A stretch of 22,022 nucleotides of DNA from an uncultured Clostridia bacterium (GCA_937884975.1 CAKZZS010000051.1:1-22022); one strand, 5' to 3'; positions 15,100-21,806 are shown, counted from the first letter of the stretch. Notes: generated by a model not told the origin, from the letters alone. Numbers and translations are program-made.

Positions 15100-15471
15100 T
15101 CAGCAGGGAGAGGAGGTCATGTCCCGAATCGTCAGGATTTTCGGTTGCCCCCCCCTCGAGGAAACGGCATGCTCGAACAGCTTTCTCAGCCCCGCGGGAT
15201 TCAGGTCGCCGGATGAGAGCTTGTCGCCCATCTCCATGTCCTCGCGAGTGGGGACCCGCGTGATTTTGTTCTGCGCGTCCTCGTCGACCATGCAGACGCC
15301 GATAAACTTCAGCGCCATTTCCGCGTGGTCAACCTTGTCGTAGGCGCCGAGGAAAATATCCACGTCGGCCGCAGCCATGAGTTTCGCGCCGTTCTCGGTC
15401 TCCTCAATGAAAAACTGACTTACGTAGTCCCCATTGATGAGCCGGCGTCCGTTCTGTGACAAGATTTGCAT
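15100..15471 (-). CDS. conserved phage early protein, C-terminus shifted at a G8 tract
   Basis: 123 residues from ATG 15471, with AAGGAGGG seven bases upstream and only three bases after the stop of the 3D-domain gene. The body (ILSQNGRRLINGDYVSQFFI, then VDIFLGAYDKVDHAEMALKF and EMGDKLSSGDLNPAGLRKLF) looks like a compact alpha-beta protein I do not recognise. After a run of eight G (15148-15155 on the + strand as C) the frame ends QPKILTIRDMTSSPC. With nine G it would end ATENPDDSGHDLLSLLRG plus three residues and stop at 15083-15085, giving about 129 residues. That ending looks far more natural, so a one-base loss in the tract is likely. A role in replication is suggested only by position. 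Confidence 0.65.
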   Translation of the reverse strand: MQILSQNGRRLINGDYVSQFFIEETENGAKLMAAADVDIFLGAYDKVDHAEMALKFIGVCMVDEDAQNKITRVPTREDMEMGDKLSSGDLNPAGLRKLFEHAVSSRGGQPKILTIRDMTSSPC

Positions 15472-15474
15472 TGA

Positions 15475-16050
15475 TTAGCCCTCCTTGATAGTTTTGATGA
15501 ATACTTCGGCCGTCTGCCGGCCAAACTCTAAAGCCTCGTCGTGACTGTCAAAGTAGACGTCGACTTTATTTCCCTTGATTGCGCCGCCGCGGTCTTCCGC
15601 AACGTACTCGTGCCCATTGATAACCACGATTGAACCGAACGGGATAACGTCCGTGTCGACACTTACCGTTCGCCCTGCGACGGGAATCGTACCACTTGCC
15701 GTCTTTTGCACGTAGTCCGTGCCGATTCTGGAAGGGTGCTCCGCGCTCCATTCTCCACAGCACTTGACGCAAGGACAATACGCCGTCAGCGTAAACTCGC
15801 CAAGACTTATGTACTCAATGACGGGCTCGGGGTCAGGCTCAAGCTCGGGCACGGTAACCGCGAGATTGACGGGCTCAGCCGATAAGGCCACAGACGTTTC
15901 CGTCGCCTCCGCAAGCGATTCTTCGGGCGCCTTCTTATTCAGAGTCCCCGCGATAGCGATAATTAAGGCAAGTGAAACGGCCGTAACCGTCACCGCCGCG
16001 AATACCGCTTGCGGATTTCTCTTTTTCCTTCTTGTTGCGTGTCTTTCCAT
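15475..16050 (-). CDS. 3D-domain protein, membrane-anchored
   Basis: 191 residues. ATG 16050 has GAGGA eight bases upstream and lies just after the DUF2800 stop; the frame is open further upstream but inside DUF2800. Seen: a basic N-terminus (ERHATRRKKR), one membrane helix at about 14-36, a low-complexity acidic and proline-rich spacer (42-78), then the 3D domain: TLTAYCPCVKCCGEW (88-101), SVDTDVIPFGS, VAEDRGGAIKGNKVDVYF with conserved aspartates near 132-134, 153 and 164. The fold is related to the double-psi barrel of lytic transglycosylases, so it may cut or bind cell wall outside the membrane. A cell-wall protein in a replication operon is odd, though I recall 3D proteins in similar places in other Clostridial phages. 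Confidence 0.85.
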   Translation of the reverse strand: MERHATRRKKRNPQAVFAAVTVTAVSLALIIAIAGTLNKKAPEESLAEATETSVALSAEPVNLAVTVPELEPDPEPVIEYISLGEFTLTAYCPCVKCCGEWSAEHPSRIGTDYVQKTASGTIPVAGRTVSVDTDVIPFGSIVVINGHEYVAEDRGGAIKGNKVDVYFDSHDEALEFGRQTAEVFIKTIKEG

Positions 16051-16054
16051 GGGC

Positions 16055-17227
16055 TTATTCCTCAATGTCGTCGAACGCGTCAAGGACAAGTTTCTCGGGC
16101 TTAAACTCAGGACGCTTGTCGGTAACGGGCGCGAGCTTCGGTTTTCCCTGAGGCTTAACGATAAGGCCTTTAAGGACTTTCGCGATTTCCTTCTTACCGA
16201 ACGCTTTTTCCATAGCGGTGATACCGATAAGGGAACGCTCGTAAAGCAGGGTCTCGTCATAGCCGGCCTTCTTCATAGCTTCGGCGACCTTAGCCTCGTC
16301 CGTATAGGCGCGATTGCTGCGGCCCTCTACCAGCTTCCAGCCTTCGACCGTCTCGCCCTCAAAGAGCTTGCTCATAACGAGCTTTTCAAGGTCCGACAGC
16401 CAAGCCTTAATGTCGTCCGCTTTTTCAAGGACCGCTCCGGCTTCGCCCGCGGTTATAAGCAGCGCGTCGGGGGCTTCGTCAAAGAGCTTAAGGTTTTGCT
16501 CATACCGTGCACGGCACTGTTCTTTCGCGCGGCAGAATCGACAAGTCTTTTCGCTCGGGTTAAATTCGCCCTTGCCGGCAAACGCCAACGCCGCGCGGGG
16601 CTTAACATAAGTCTCGGCCCATTCCAAAAGCTCCTCGACGTTTATCTCGTCCGTGCTGGGCTCGCGATTGATTCGGGGTTGGATAATCGACATGCGAACG
16701 CGCTTAATGTCGTAAAGCTCGCCGTAGAGCTTGATAGCTCCGAGAGCGTACAGACGCATTTGAGGATTCCCCTCAGCCTCGACGCGAACGCCCTTGCCGT
16801 ACTTAAAATCAATAATCTCCAGCAGGTCGTCGGCCACGATGATACAGTCGCCGGTGCCGAATCCTTCGGGAGCCCAATCGGAGAAGTCGAGGTTTTTGAC
16901 CTCAAGCTCCACGATGGCATCGCGGCAGTTAACTCTCGTCGCCTTGACCGTCTCGCTGATAAAACGGCCGTAGTCGACGGCGCACTCCTGCATTTCGGCA
17001 TTGTAATATTGGCCTTTAGCGAGCTCCGCAACCTTGTTCTCATAGTCCGCTTCGCTCATCTCGCCCAGCCAATACCGCGCCGTGACCTCGCACAGCTCGT
17101 GGGCCGCCGTTCCCTCGTCCGCGTAGCTGCTGGACTTCTTCGGGAATTGAAGCTCTAAGTGTGCGCTCGGGGGACACGCCAGCCAGCGAGACGAGCCGCT
17201 CGCGGAGAGCAAAGCGTGCTTACTCAT
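16055..17227 (-). CDS. DUF2800, predicted RecB/AddB-type PD-(D/E)XK nuclease with iron-sulfur cluster
   Basis: 390 residues from ATG 17227, overlapping the previous gene by eight bases. Seen: LACPPSAH with Cys18, GTAAHELCEV with H43, the nuclease core GTGDCIIVADDLLEIIDFKYG (D127, D140, K142), QMRLYALGAI after it, and a late TCRFCRAKEQC with Cys229, Cys232 and Cys238. One early Cys plus three late Cys is the 4Fe-4S arrangement of AddB and Cas4-like nucleases. In phages it is thought to act in replication or recombination with DUF2815. No lesion is visible. Confidence 0.9.
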   Translation of the reverse strand: MSKHALLSASGSSRWLACPPSAHLELQFPKKSSSYADEGTAAHELCEVTARYWLGEMSEADYENKVAELAKGQYYNAEMQECAVDYGRFISETVKATRVNCRDAIVELEVKNLDFSDWAPEGFGTGDCIIVADDLLEIIDFKYGKGVRVEAEGNPQMRLYALGAIKLYGELYDIKRVRMSIIQPRINREPSTDEINVEELLEWAETYVKPRAALAFAGKGEFNPSEKTCRFCRAKEQCRARYEQNLKLFDEAPDALLITAGEAGAVLEKADDIKAWLSDLEKLVMSKLFEGETVEGWKLVEGRSNRAYTDEAKVAEAMKKAGYDETLLYERSLIGITAMEKAFGKKEIAKVLKGLIVKPQGKPKLAPVTDKRPEFKPEKLVLDAFDDIEE

Positions 17228-17636
17228 TGACGGCCTCCAAATCTGCCATCAGGTCGGCATAATGCTCCTCGGCAATATCCGAGAGCTTAGCGGCGCCGTA
17301 CTTAGCGAAAATCTCCTTGAGCTGCGCCTGCTTACCGGCTTTGGAAAGCCGCAGCGCAACGGCGCGAACGTCGGTCAAGCTCGGGGCCTTGCCGTCGTCC
17401 TTGGTCCCATCGGTCTCAGCCGCTTCGGCAGGCTCCTCCTTCGGGGTCTCTTTCTTCTCCCTGCCCGGGGACTTCTTCGGGGCCTTCTTGTTCTTCTCGG
17501 CGTCCCCGTCGTCGGTGGCGGGCTTTTCATTCTTCGGCGTGTCGACGCCGGAATTCGCGTTTGACGTAGAGGCCAGAAGTTTCAAAACCTCTAAAGTCTC
17601 AGGCGTCAGGTCAAGCGTTAACGTGATTTGTGCCAT
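17220..17636 (-). CDS. conserved phage protein with low-complexity linker
   Basis: 138 residues. ATG 17636 follows AAGGAGG; an upstream in-frame start at 17678 lacks one. Residues 1-22 form a beta-strand/helix (AQITLTLDLTPETLEVLKLL), residues 25-80 are a charged, disordered Lys/Glu/Pro-rich linker, and residues 86-136 form a helical domain (LTDVRAVALRLSKAGKQAQL and EIFAKYGAAKLSDIAEE) that I recall from small early phage proteins next to DUF2800. Function unknown. Its stop overlaps the DUF2800 start. Confidence 0.7.
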   Translation of the reverse strand: MAQITLTLDLTPETLEVLKLLASTSNANSGVDTPKNEKPATDDGDAEKNKKAPKKSPGREKKETPKEEPAEAAETDGTKDDGKAPSLTDVRAVALRLSKAGKQAQLKEIFAKYGAAKLSDIAEEHYADLMADLEAVNE

Positions 17637-17799
17637 AAGTGTGTTCCTCCTTATTCTGTTTTTGTTTCCAAGCCTCAAAGGCTTTTAGATGTTCTGGGTT
17701 TTGATAAAACGCCTTCGCGCTGTCAAGCAGCCGCTCCAGCATTACGCGCTCTTTGGCGCGCCCGTCGGCGTCGAGCTCGCCGCTCCTTCGCTCTGTCAT
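17611..17799 (-). CDS. small phage protein of unknown function
   Basis: 62 residues from ATG 17799: MTERRSGELDADGRAKERVM, then a helix LERLLDSAKAFYQNPEHLKAFEAWK and a polar tail. Charged and helical, with no motif. Ribosome site is weak (AAAAGAC). It overlaps the next gene by 26 bases and has an operator just upstream (17803-17816), so it may be the first gene controlled by that site. I do not recognise a family. Confidence 0.55.
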   Translation of the reverse strand: MTERRSGELDADGRAKERVMLERLLDSAKAFYQNPEHLKAFEAWKQKQNKEEHTYGTNHVNA

Positions 17800-17802
17800 T
17801 TT

Positions 17803-17816
17803 TGTCTTTTAGGACA
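17803..17816. promoter_or_regulatory. operator O3, TGTCTTTTAGGACA
   Basis: Matches the TGTCY-N4-GGACA pattern of O1. It lies across the stop codon of the Cro-like gene, just before the 62-residue gene, and about 270 bases from O1/O2. A 14-base palindrome TTTTGCCGGCAAAA (17817-17830) adjoins it. A distant site allows DNA looping or control of readthrough into the early operon. Confidence 0.6.
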
Positions 17817-18036
17817 TTTTGCCGGCAAAAAAAATTTTACTGGCCGTTTCAGAGTCAAGGGATAGCAGCTCGACGCAAGCCTCAATCTCCGGCGCCGTAA
17901 AAGCTACTTTGCCGTTGATTTTCCTATAAGCGGTCGTCGTGCTCCAGCCCAGCGCGTCCGCAAGGGCTTTGCCGTTAATGCCGCGAAGGGTCATTTGCGA
18001 CTTGAGCAAGTTTCGGTTAATCATTGCGCCGTCCAT
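17809..18036 (-). CDS. Cro-like helix-turn-helix regulator
   Basis: 75 residues. ATG 18036 follows AAGGAGG. Most of the protein is a HTH domain: INRNLLKSQMTLRGINGKAL, then ADALGWSTTTAYRKINGKVA with the recognition helix, then FTAPEIEACVELLSLD. This is the XRE/Cro-like type found as the first gene opposite phage repressors. It probably binds the same operators to sustain lytic transcription. First gene of the leftward early operon. Confidence 0.85.
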   Translation of the reverse strand: MDGAMINRNLLKSQMTLRGINGKALADALGWSTTTAYRKINGKVAFTAPEIEACVELLSLDSETASKIFFAGKMS

Positions 18037-18086
18037 AGCGTACCTCCTTCTATCAGTCTCGTAAGGAAACGGGCCCGTTTACCTCT

Positions 18087-18100
18087 TGTCCCAAAGGACA
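18087..18100. promoter_or_regulatory. operator O1, TGTCCCAAAGGACA
   Basis: Perfect inverted repeat TGTCC-N4-GGACA of 14 bases. It covers the expected start point of the leftward promoter whose -10 is at 18107-18112. A bound repressor would block initiation. Confidence 0.75.
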
Positions 18101-18106
18101 ATTCGT

Positions 18107-18135
18107 ATTATAATCTGTCCTTTAGGATTTGTAAA
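18107..18135 (-). promoter_or_regulatory. leftward early promoter (PR-like)
   Basis: On the - strand: TTTACA (18130-18135), a 17-base spacer, then a perfect TATAAT (18107-18112), about 70 bases before the Cro-like start. The spacer holds operator O2 and the start point holds O1. Confidence 0.8.
18116..18129. promoter_or_regulatory. operator O2, TGTCCTTTAGGATT
   Basis: Same pattern as O1 and O3 with one half degenerate (GGATT for GGACA). It fills the spacer between -35 and -10 of the leftward promoter; its start is 29 bases from that of O1, near three helical turns. Confidence 0.65.
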
Positions 18136-18175
18136 TAGCTTTTGCGATAAAAAAGGAAATTTTTTAATCTTCCTA

Positions 18176-18204
18176 TTTCATTAAAGACAAATCTATGCTA
18201 TAAT
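18176..18204 (+). promoter_or_regulatory. repressor promoter (PRM-like)
   Basis: Weak TTTCAT (18176-18181), a 17-base spacer ending in TGC, then TATAAT (18199-18204): an extended -10 promoter for the repressor-recombinase pair. On the opposite strand TGTCTTTA (18182-18189) is one half of the operator pattern, which could allow autoregulation. Between promoter and start codon lies the 12-base palindrome CGCGCATGCGCG (18233-18244), inside a longer GC-rich hairpin. Confidence 0.65.
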
Positions 18205-18271
18205 ACGATAGAAATTAGTCAGGCCCCGCTTTCGCGCATGCGCGGGACCTTATTATAAGGAGGCGAGTCGT

Positions 18272-18694
18272 ATGGTCGAAAGTATGGGCCAGAAGATAAA
18301 GGAGCGCAGGATTGAGCTCGGCTTGACCCTTGAGGAGCTCGGCAATATGGTAGGGGCGGGCGCAAGCACCGTCCGCAAATGGGAAACGGGATATATCAAA
18401 AACATGCGCAGCGATAAGATAAGACGGGTCGCGGACGCGCTTCAAGTGACGCCCGCCTACCTTATGGGCTGGGATGAAAGTCAAAACGTTCACGTCGAGC
18501 AGGTCCACACCAACAATGGGCTTATCGGGCAGGCGAACGCGCCCGTCAATATTAAAAACGGCGATTCCTTGCCGGAGCAAATGAGCAAAGAGGAGACGGA
18601 GCTCCTCCGTATTTATGCCGCGCTTAGCGTCAAGGGAAGAATGAAACTCTTGACGACCGCAATGGAATTGGAAGCAGAGGAGACGGATAAGTGA
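18272..18694 (+). CDS. CI-like XRE-family repressor without a peptidase domain
   Basis: 140 residues. ATG 18272 has AAGGAGG nine bases upstream. Residues 5-66 are an XRE HTH (GQKIKERRIELGLTLEELGN, then GAGASTVRKWETGYI and VADALQVTPAYLMGW). The remainder is a short linker with NNGLIGQANAPVNIKNGDS and a helical tail (SKEETELLRIYAALSVKGRM). There is no S24/LexA-like Ser-Lys protease domain, so RecA-stimulated self-cleavage is not expected. The stop overlaps the recombinase start (GTGA), so repressor and recombinase are made together. It is expected to bind O1-O3. Confidence 0.88.
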   Translation: MVESMGQKIKERRIELGLTLEELGNMVGAGASTVRKWETGYIKNMRSDKIRRVADALQVTPAYLMGWDESQNVHVEQVHTNNGLIGQANAPVNIKNGDSLPEQMSKEETELLRIYAALSVKGRMKLLTTAMELEAEETDK

Positions 18695-20193
18695 AGCGCG
18701 CTGTTATATACGCTCGGTATTCCTCGAGCAGCCAAACCGAGCAATCCATCGAGGGACAAATCCGCGTATGCTCCGAGTACGCGAAGGCCAAAGGCCTAAC
18801 CATCGTTGGCGAGTACATAGACAGGGCAATTTCCGGTCGGACCGATAACCGCCCTGATTTTCAGCGTCTTATTGCCGACTGTAATAAACATCTCTTTGAG
18901 GCGGTTATTGTGTACCGCACGGACCGCTTCGCCCGAAACAAGTACGACAGCGCCATATATAAAAGGCACCTCCGCAAATGCAACATAGAGCTCCACTACG
19001 CCGCCGAGCATATCCCAGAAGGCCCGGAGGGCATTATTCTCGAAAGCCTCATGGAAGGCCTTGCAGAATACTACTCGGCCGAGCTGAGCCAGAAGATACG
19101 CCGCGGAATCCGCGAGAGCGCCTTGAAGGGCAAGGCAACCGGAGGGAATATCGCCCTCGGGTATAAAATTGGGCCGGACAAGTCCTTTGTTATCGATGAA
19201 AAAGAGGCCGAGGCCGTGAGAATGATTTTCGATATGTTCGTCAGGCAGAAGACAAACGCGGAGATTTGCGAATACCTGAACGGCCTCGGACTGAAAACGA
19301 GCCGCGGGAATCCCTTTACAAAAAGCTCCGTACCGCGTATAATTCAAAATGAAAAGTACATCGGGGTCTATAAGTGCGGGGATATTCGGCTTGAGGACGC
19401 CGTACCTCCGATAATTTCAAAAGAGGTTTTCTTGATGGCGCAAAAAGAAAACGCCCGCAGGCGCACCAGCAAACAAGCGGCGCTTCCGCGAGCGGATTAT
19501 CTATTGTCCGGTAAACTGTTTTGCGGTCACTGTAAACGGAAAATGACCGGGGTAAGCGGCACGGGCAAAAGCGGCGGGAAGTTTTACTACTACTATTGCC
19601 CGTCTGCAAGATATAAAAAGGGGTGCGACAAAAAGCAAGTCCCCAAAGACTGGATTGAGGACTTGGTCGTTTCTGAAACGCTGGACCATATTCTTCGGCC
19701 GGAAGCGGTCAAGTATATCGCTAACGCTTGCTATGAGATTCAGCTTAAAGATAAATCGGGCAACGAGGAAATTGAGTTTTTCCGGCGCAGAATTGCCGAG
19801 AATAAAAAGGCCGTCAGCAATACGCTAAGGGCAATAGAGTCCGGCGTCGATACCATGTCGCTGCCAGTCCGGCTTAAAGAGTTGGAGATGGAAGGCTTGC
19901 AGCTCCATGACGAGCTCAAGGCCGCGGAAGCGAGGAAGATTATTCTCACTCCTGAGCATATTGAATTTATGCTTATGCAGTACGCGGAAAAGGGCGCGGA
20001 CGAGCAAGCCTATAAAAAGGAAATTATTGATTGTTTCGTCTCAGAGGTTTACTTGTACGACAACCGCCTCGTGATTTACTATAATATCAACAAGAATCAC
20101 CCGGAGCTTGCCGAATCGGACCTCGCGCTGTTAGAGTCTGACGTGTTCGACCAGCGCGACCTTTCCTCCACCATCATACCCGTACAAAAATGA
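18691..20193 (+). CDS. large serine recombinase (site-specific integrase)
   Basis: 500 residues from GTG 18691, overlapping the repressor stop. Resolvase domain: VIYARYSSSSQTEQSIEGQ with catalytic Ser at about 11, YRTDRFARN at 75-83. Recombinase domain: GYKIGPDKSFVIDEKEAEAV, NPFTKSSVPRIIQNEKYIGV. Zinc ribbon: CGHCKRKM (C278, C281) and YYCPSARYKKGC (C303, C312). A coiled-coil segment follows (about 345-415). It integrates and excises the element between short att sites; one att should lie next to the gene. The length is normal and no lesion is seen. Being in the same transcript as the repressor, it would be expressed in the lysogen. Confidence 0.95.
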   Translation: MKRAVIYARYSSSSQTEQSIEGQIRVCSEYAKAKGLTIVGEYIDRAISGRTDNRPDFQRLIADCNKHLFEAVIVYRTDRFARNKYDSAIYKRHLRKCNIELHYAAEHIPEGPEGIILESLMEGLAEYYSAELSQKIRRGIRESALKGKATGGNIALGYKIGPDKSFVIDEKEAEAVRMIFDMFVRQKTNAEICEYLNGLGLKTSRGNPFTKSSVPRIIQNEKYIGVYKCGDIRLEDAVPPIISKEVFLMAQKENARRRTSKQAALPRADYLLSGKLFCGHCKRKMTGVSGTGKSGGKFYYYYCPSARYKKGCDKKQVPKDWIEDLVVSETLDHILRPEAVKYIANACYEIQLKDKSGNEEIEFFRRRIAENKKAVSNTLRAIESGVDTMSLPVRLKELEMEGLQLHDELKAAEARKIILTPEHIEFMLMQYAEKGADEQAYKKEIIDCFVSEVYLYDNRLVIYYNINKNHPELAESDLALLESDVFDQRDLSSTIIPVQK

Positions 20194-20201
20194 TATCGGG
20201 T

Positions 20202-20233
20202 CGAAAAAACCGCGGAGTTCCGTGGTTTTTTCG
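20202..20233 (+). terminator. strong terminator after the recombinase gene
   Basis: CGAAAAAACCGCGG and CCGTGGTTTTTTCG pair over all 14 positions (one G-U) around AGTT. A-rich and T-rich ends make it usable from both sides. It lies eight bases after the recombinase stop. Confidence 0.88.
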
Positions 20234-20257
20234 TTCTCAGAAGGCCGAAATCAGCCC

Positions 20258-20270
20258 GTCACGGCGTGAC
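20258..20270. repeat. 13-base palindrome, possible part of an attachment site
   Basis: GTCACGGCGTGAC is a perfect inverted repeat around a central G, 64 bases after the recombinase gene. Attachment sites of serine integrases are imperfect inverted repeats near the gene, so this is a candidate att half-site or boundary between phage and ICE. The other end of the element is not visible, so no repeat pair can be matched. Confidence 0.3.
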
Positions 20271-20351
20271 GCGTTTGGATGATATCAAAGCCATCTGGGG
20301 AGAATCGAACTCTCGTGTTAAGCGATAGGCCGAAGAAAAATGCCATTAAAA

Positions 20352-20382
20352 GAGCCGTTGTTGAAAAATAGCGGCTCCTTTT
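20352..20382 (+). terminator. terminator in the ICE leader region
   Basis: GAGCCGTTGTT and AATAGCGGCTC pair over 11 positions (including G-U pairs) around GAAA, then CTTTT. It lies 21 bases before the ATG at 20403 and would end transcription of an upstream ICE gene now separated by the phage element. Confidence 0.65.
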
Positions 20383-20402
20383 CTATTTCTAGGAGGTATA
20401 CC

Positions 20403-20849
20403 ATGACATTCTTTGAGAAGACCATGCGGCAGATGTTCGGGGACAGCGATATCCTGACGGATCAATAATTCAGCGACAAGACCATGCTGGCCAAGCTGGA
20501 CGACGATCTGCGAGTAAAGGTCAGCTTTGCCACACTGGGCTATGCGGACCACTATGAAGCCCTTCGGGTCAAGATTATCAATCGGACGGAGGGCGAGGTG
20601 GATAGCCAGGTGTTCAAGTTCGACACCATGCTGGGCGGAAAGCAGATCAGTCAGCCGTACATCAAGGGGGTCCAGATTTGCGACTTCGGCTCAGAAGTCG
20701 ATTGGTATGGGTATCACCCTTCTGCAAGCGATCTGAACAAGATCGCCCAGGCGGTAACCGACTATGTCTCCATGTATCAGTCCGAGGGCATGGAGATGGG
20801 CGGCATGAGCCTATTGCCGGTCCGTTTTTCGTCTGTGGGGATGCTGTGA
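20403..20849 (+). pseudogene. ICE cargo protein of unknown function, interrupted by a stop codon
   Basis: ATG 20403 with AGGAGG upstream encodes MTFFEKTMRQMFGDSDILTD, then CAA TAA (stop at 20466-20468). The same frame continues as FSDKTMLAKLDDDLRVKVSF to 20849, so one substitution splits a protein of about 148 residues. An internal ATG at 20484 could give 121 residues but has no ribosome site. I recall proteins with this start in Tn1549-like ICEs of Clostridia, but do not know their role. No catalytic motif is visible. Codon choice is richer in CTG and CAG than in the phage genes, marking a different origin. Confidence 0.65.
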
Positions 20850-20971
20850 AAACATTCCGCAGCCTTACAGATGAGGAGATTGCCCGTTACCTCCGGCGCT
20901 TTGCAGAGCCGGAGCAGATTTCGGATGAGGAAGTGCAGGCAGATGTGGGCTTCACACTTTTCCTCTCTTGA
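20846..20971 (+). CDS. small hypothetical protein, ICE region
   Basis: 41 residues from GTG 20846, preceded by GTGGGG and overlapping the previous stop: VKTFRSLTDEEIARYLRRFA and a tail ending FTLFLS. Acidic and helical. It follows the broken ICE gene in the same direction with a four-base overlap, which favours a real gene. A ribosome site GGAGG and ATG at 20986 follow, but that frame closes after 14 codons and probably is a remnant of a gene cut off by the antisense glycosyltransferase gene. Function unknown. Confidence 0.35.
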   Translation: MKTFRSLTDEEIARYLRRFAEPEQISDEEVQADVGFTLFLS

Positions 20972-21022
20972 CCGGGAGGAGTGAGATGCTTCAGAGAAGA
21001 GTAGTTGCGGGCACTCCTGGAA

Positions 21023-21730
21023 TCAGGTAGCCGTTTTGCCAAGTCGAAGTTGGGATCTCTGCATCAGGATTTGCTTCATGATCTGCACATATCCAGAAAG
21101 AGTAACCCTCCGCTGGCCATCATCCCGGGCTGAATTGTCCGCTTCGATGCTCAGCTGATGCAGGGGAATCCTCTGTCTGGCGGCAGCCATCAGCACGTTC
21201 CGTTCATACTCTGACTGAGCATCGTCCAGTGAAACAATACTGGTTGCAGTTTGAGCGGAAAATGCACACAAGGCCGGCTGGATATCCATAACCGCGATGC
21301 CGGAGCAGAGACGATACACCAGTCTTGTCAGGGCGTGCCCCATGCGGCTGACGAAACGAGCTTCTTTCTCCAGAGAATGACAGCCCAACGCAATGGCTTC
21401 CGGATGCAGTTCCGCTTCGATGCAGACCCGGAAGATATCCCGGGTTTCATTCGCTTGGTTTCCATCCAGTGTCACCAACGTGCATTCGTCGTTCTCTCTT
21501 TCAAGGACAAAGCAGATGCCTTCCTTCAGCGCTGCCGCTTTCCCCCGAAACAGCGGCAGGCGAATGACTTCAGCCCCATGATCTTGGAGCTTGGTGAAAA
21601 GATTATCGTATGCTTCGCCGCTGCCGTCATCGACCACCACCACTTCCATTCCATAGTGGATCAGCTCATCGGCGGTGCATAGCAACTGGTCATTCGGCTG
21701 ATAGGAGTATACGACTGAGATTCGTTTCAT
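21023..21730 (-). CDS. family 2 glycosyltransferase, antisense within the ICE transfer module
   Basis: 235 residues. ATG 21730 has GGAGGTG upstream; the frame is open further but MKRISVVYSYQPND is the natural start. A TATAAT (21758-21763, - strand) lies before it. Seen: a GT-A fold with VVVVDDGSGEAYDN (33-46), LFRGKAAALKEG (60-71) and LVTLDGNQANE, where the usual DxD/DADGQ is LDGNQ, then a C-terminal region (SIEADNSARDDG). No membrane helix. It resembles dolichyl-phosphate-mannose synthase-like GT2 enzymes and may modify a lipid or surface polymer. It lies head-to-head with virB4 and opposite to the transfer genes, so it looks like cargo. Confidence 0.75.
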   Translation of the reverse strand: MKRISVVYSYQPNDQLLCTADELIHYGMEVVVVDDGSGEAYDNLFTKLQDHGAEVIRLPLFRGKAAALKEGICFVLERENDECTLVTLDGNQANETRDIFRVCIEAELHPEAIALGCHSLEKEARFVSRMGHALTRLVYRLCSGIAVMDIQPALCAFSAQTATSIVSLDDAQSEYERNVLMAAARQRIPLHQLSIEADNSARDDGQRRVTLSGYVQIMKQILMQRSQLRLGKTAT

Positions 21731-21806
21731 TCCGGACACCTCCGTCCTTTGTCGATTATTATAGCGAGCTACGCTGAAAGCAACCTGAAAATAGAAAGGC
21801 AGCACC

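Noticed and set aside
15087..15112. CCTCTC/GAGAGG hairpin after the 123-residue gene
   Set aside because: No T run follows on either strand, and part of it would be coding if the G tract had nine G.
15719..17158. 479-codon + strand open frame
   Set aside because: Fully antisense to the 3D-domain and DUF2800 genes, which have clear motifs; high-GC codon use keeps the reverse frame open.
20296..20316. tRNA-like T-arm on the - strand (GTTCGATTC with flanking stem)
   Set aside because: No matching acceptor or anticodon stem is found nearby and one stem pair is mismatched; at most a remnant of a tRNA 3' end.
20986..21030. ORF with a good ribosome site, 14 codons
   Set aside because: Too short to call a gene; mentioned as a possible remnant of a gene cut by the antisense glycosyltransferase gene.
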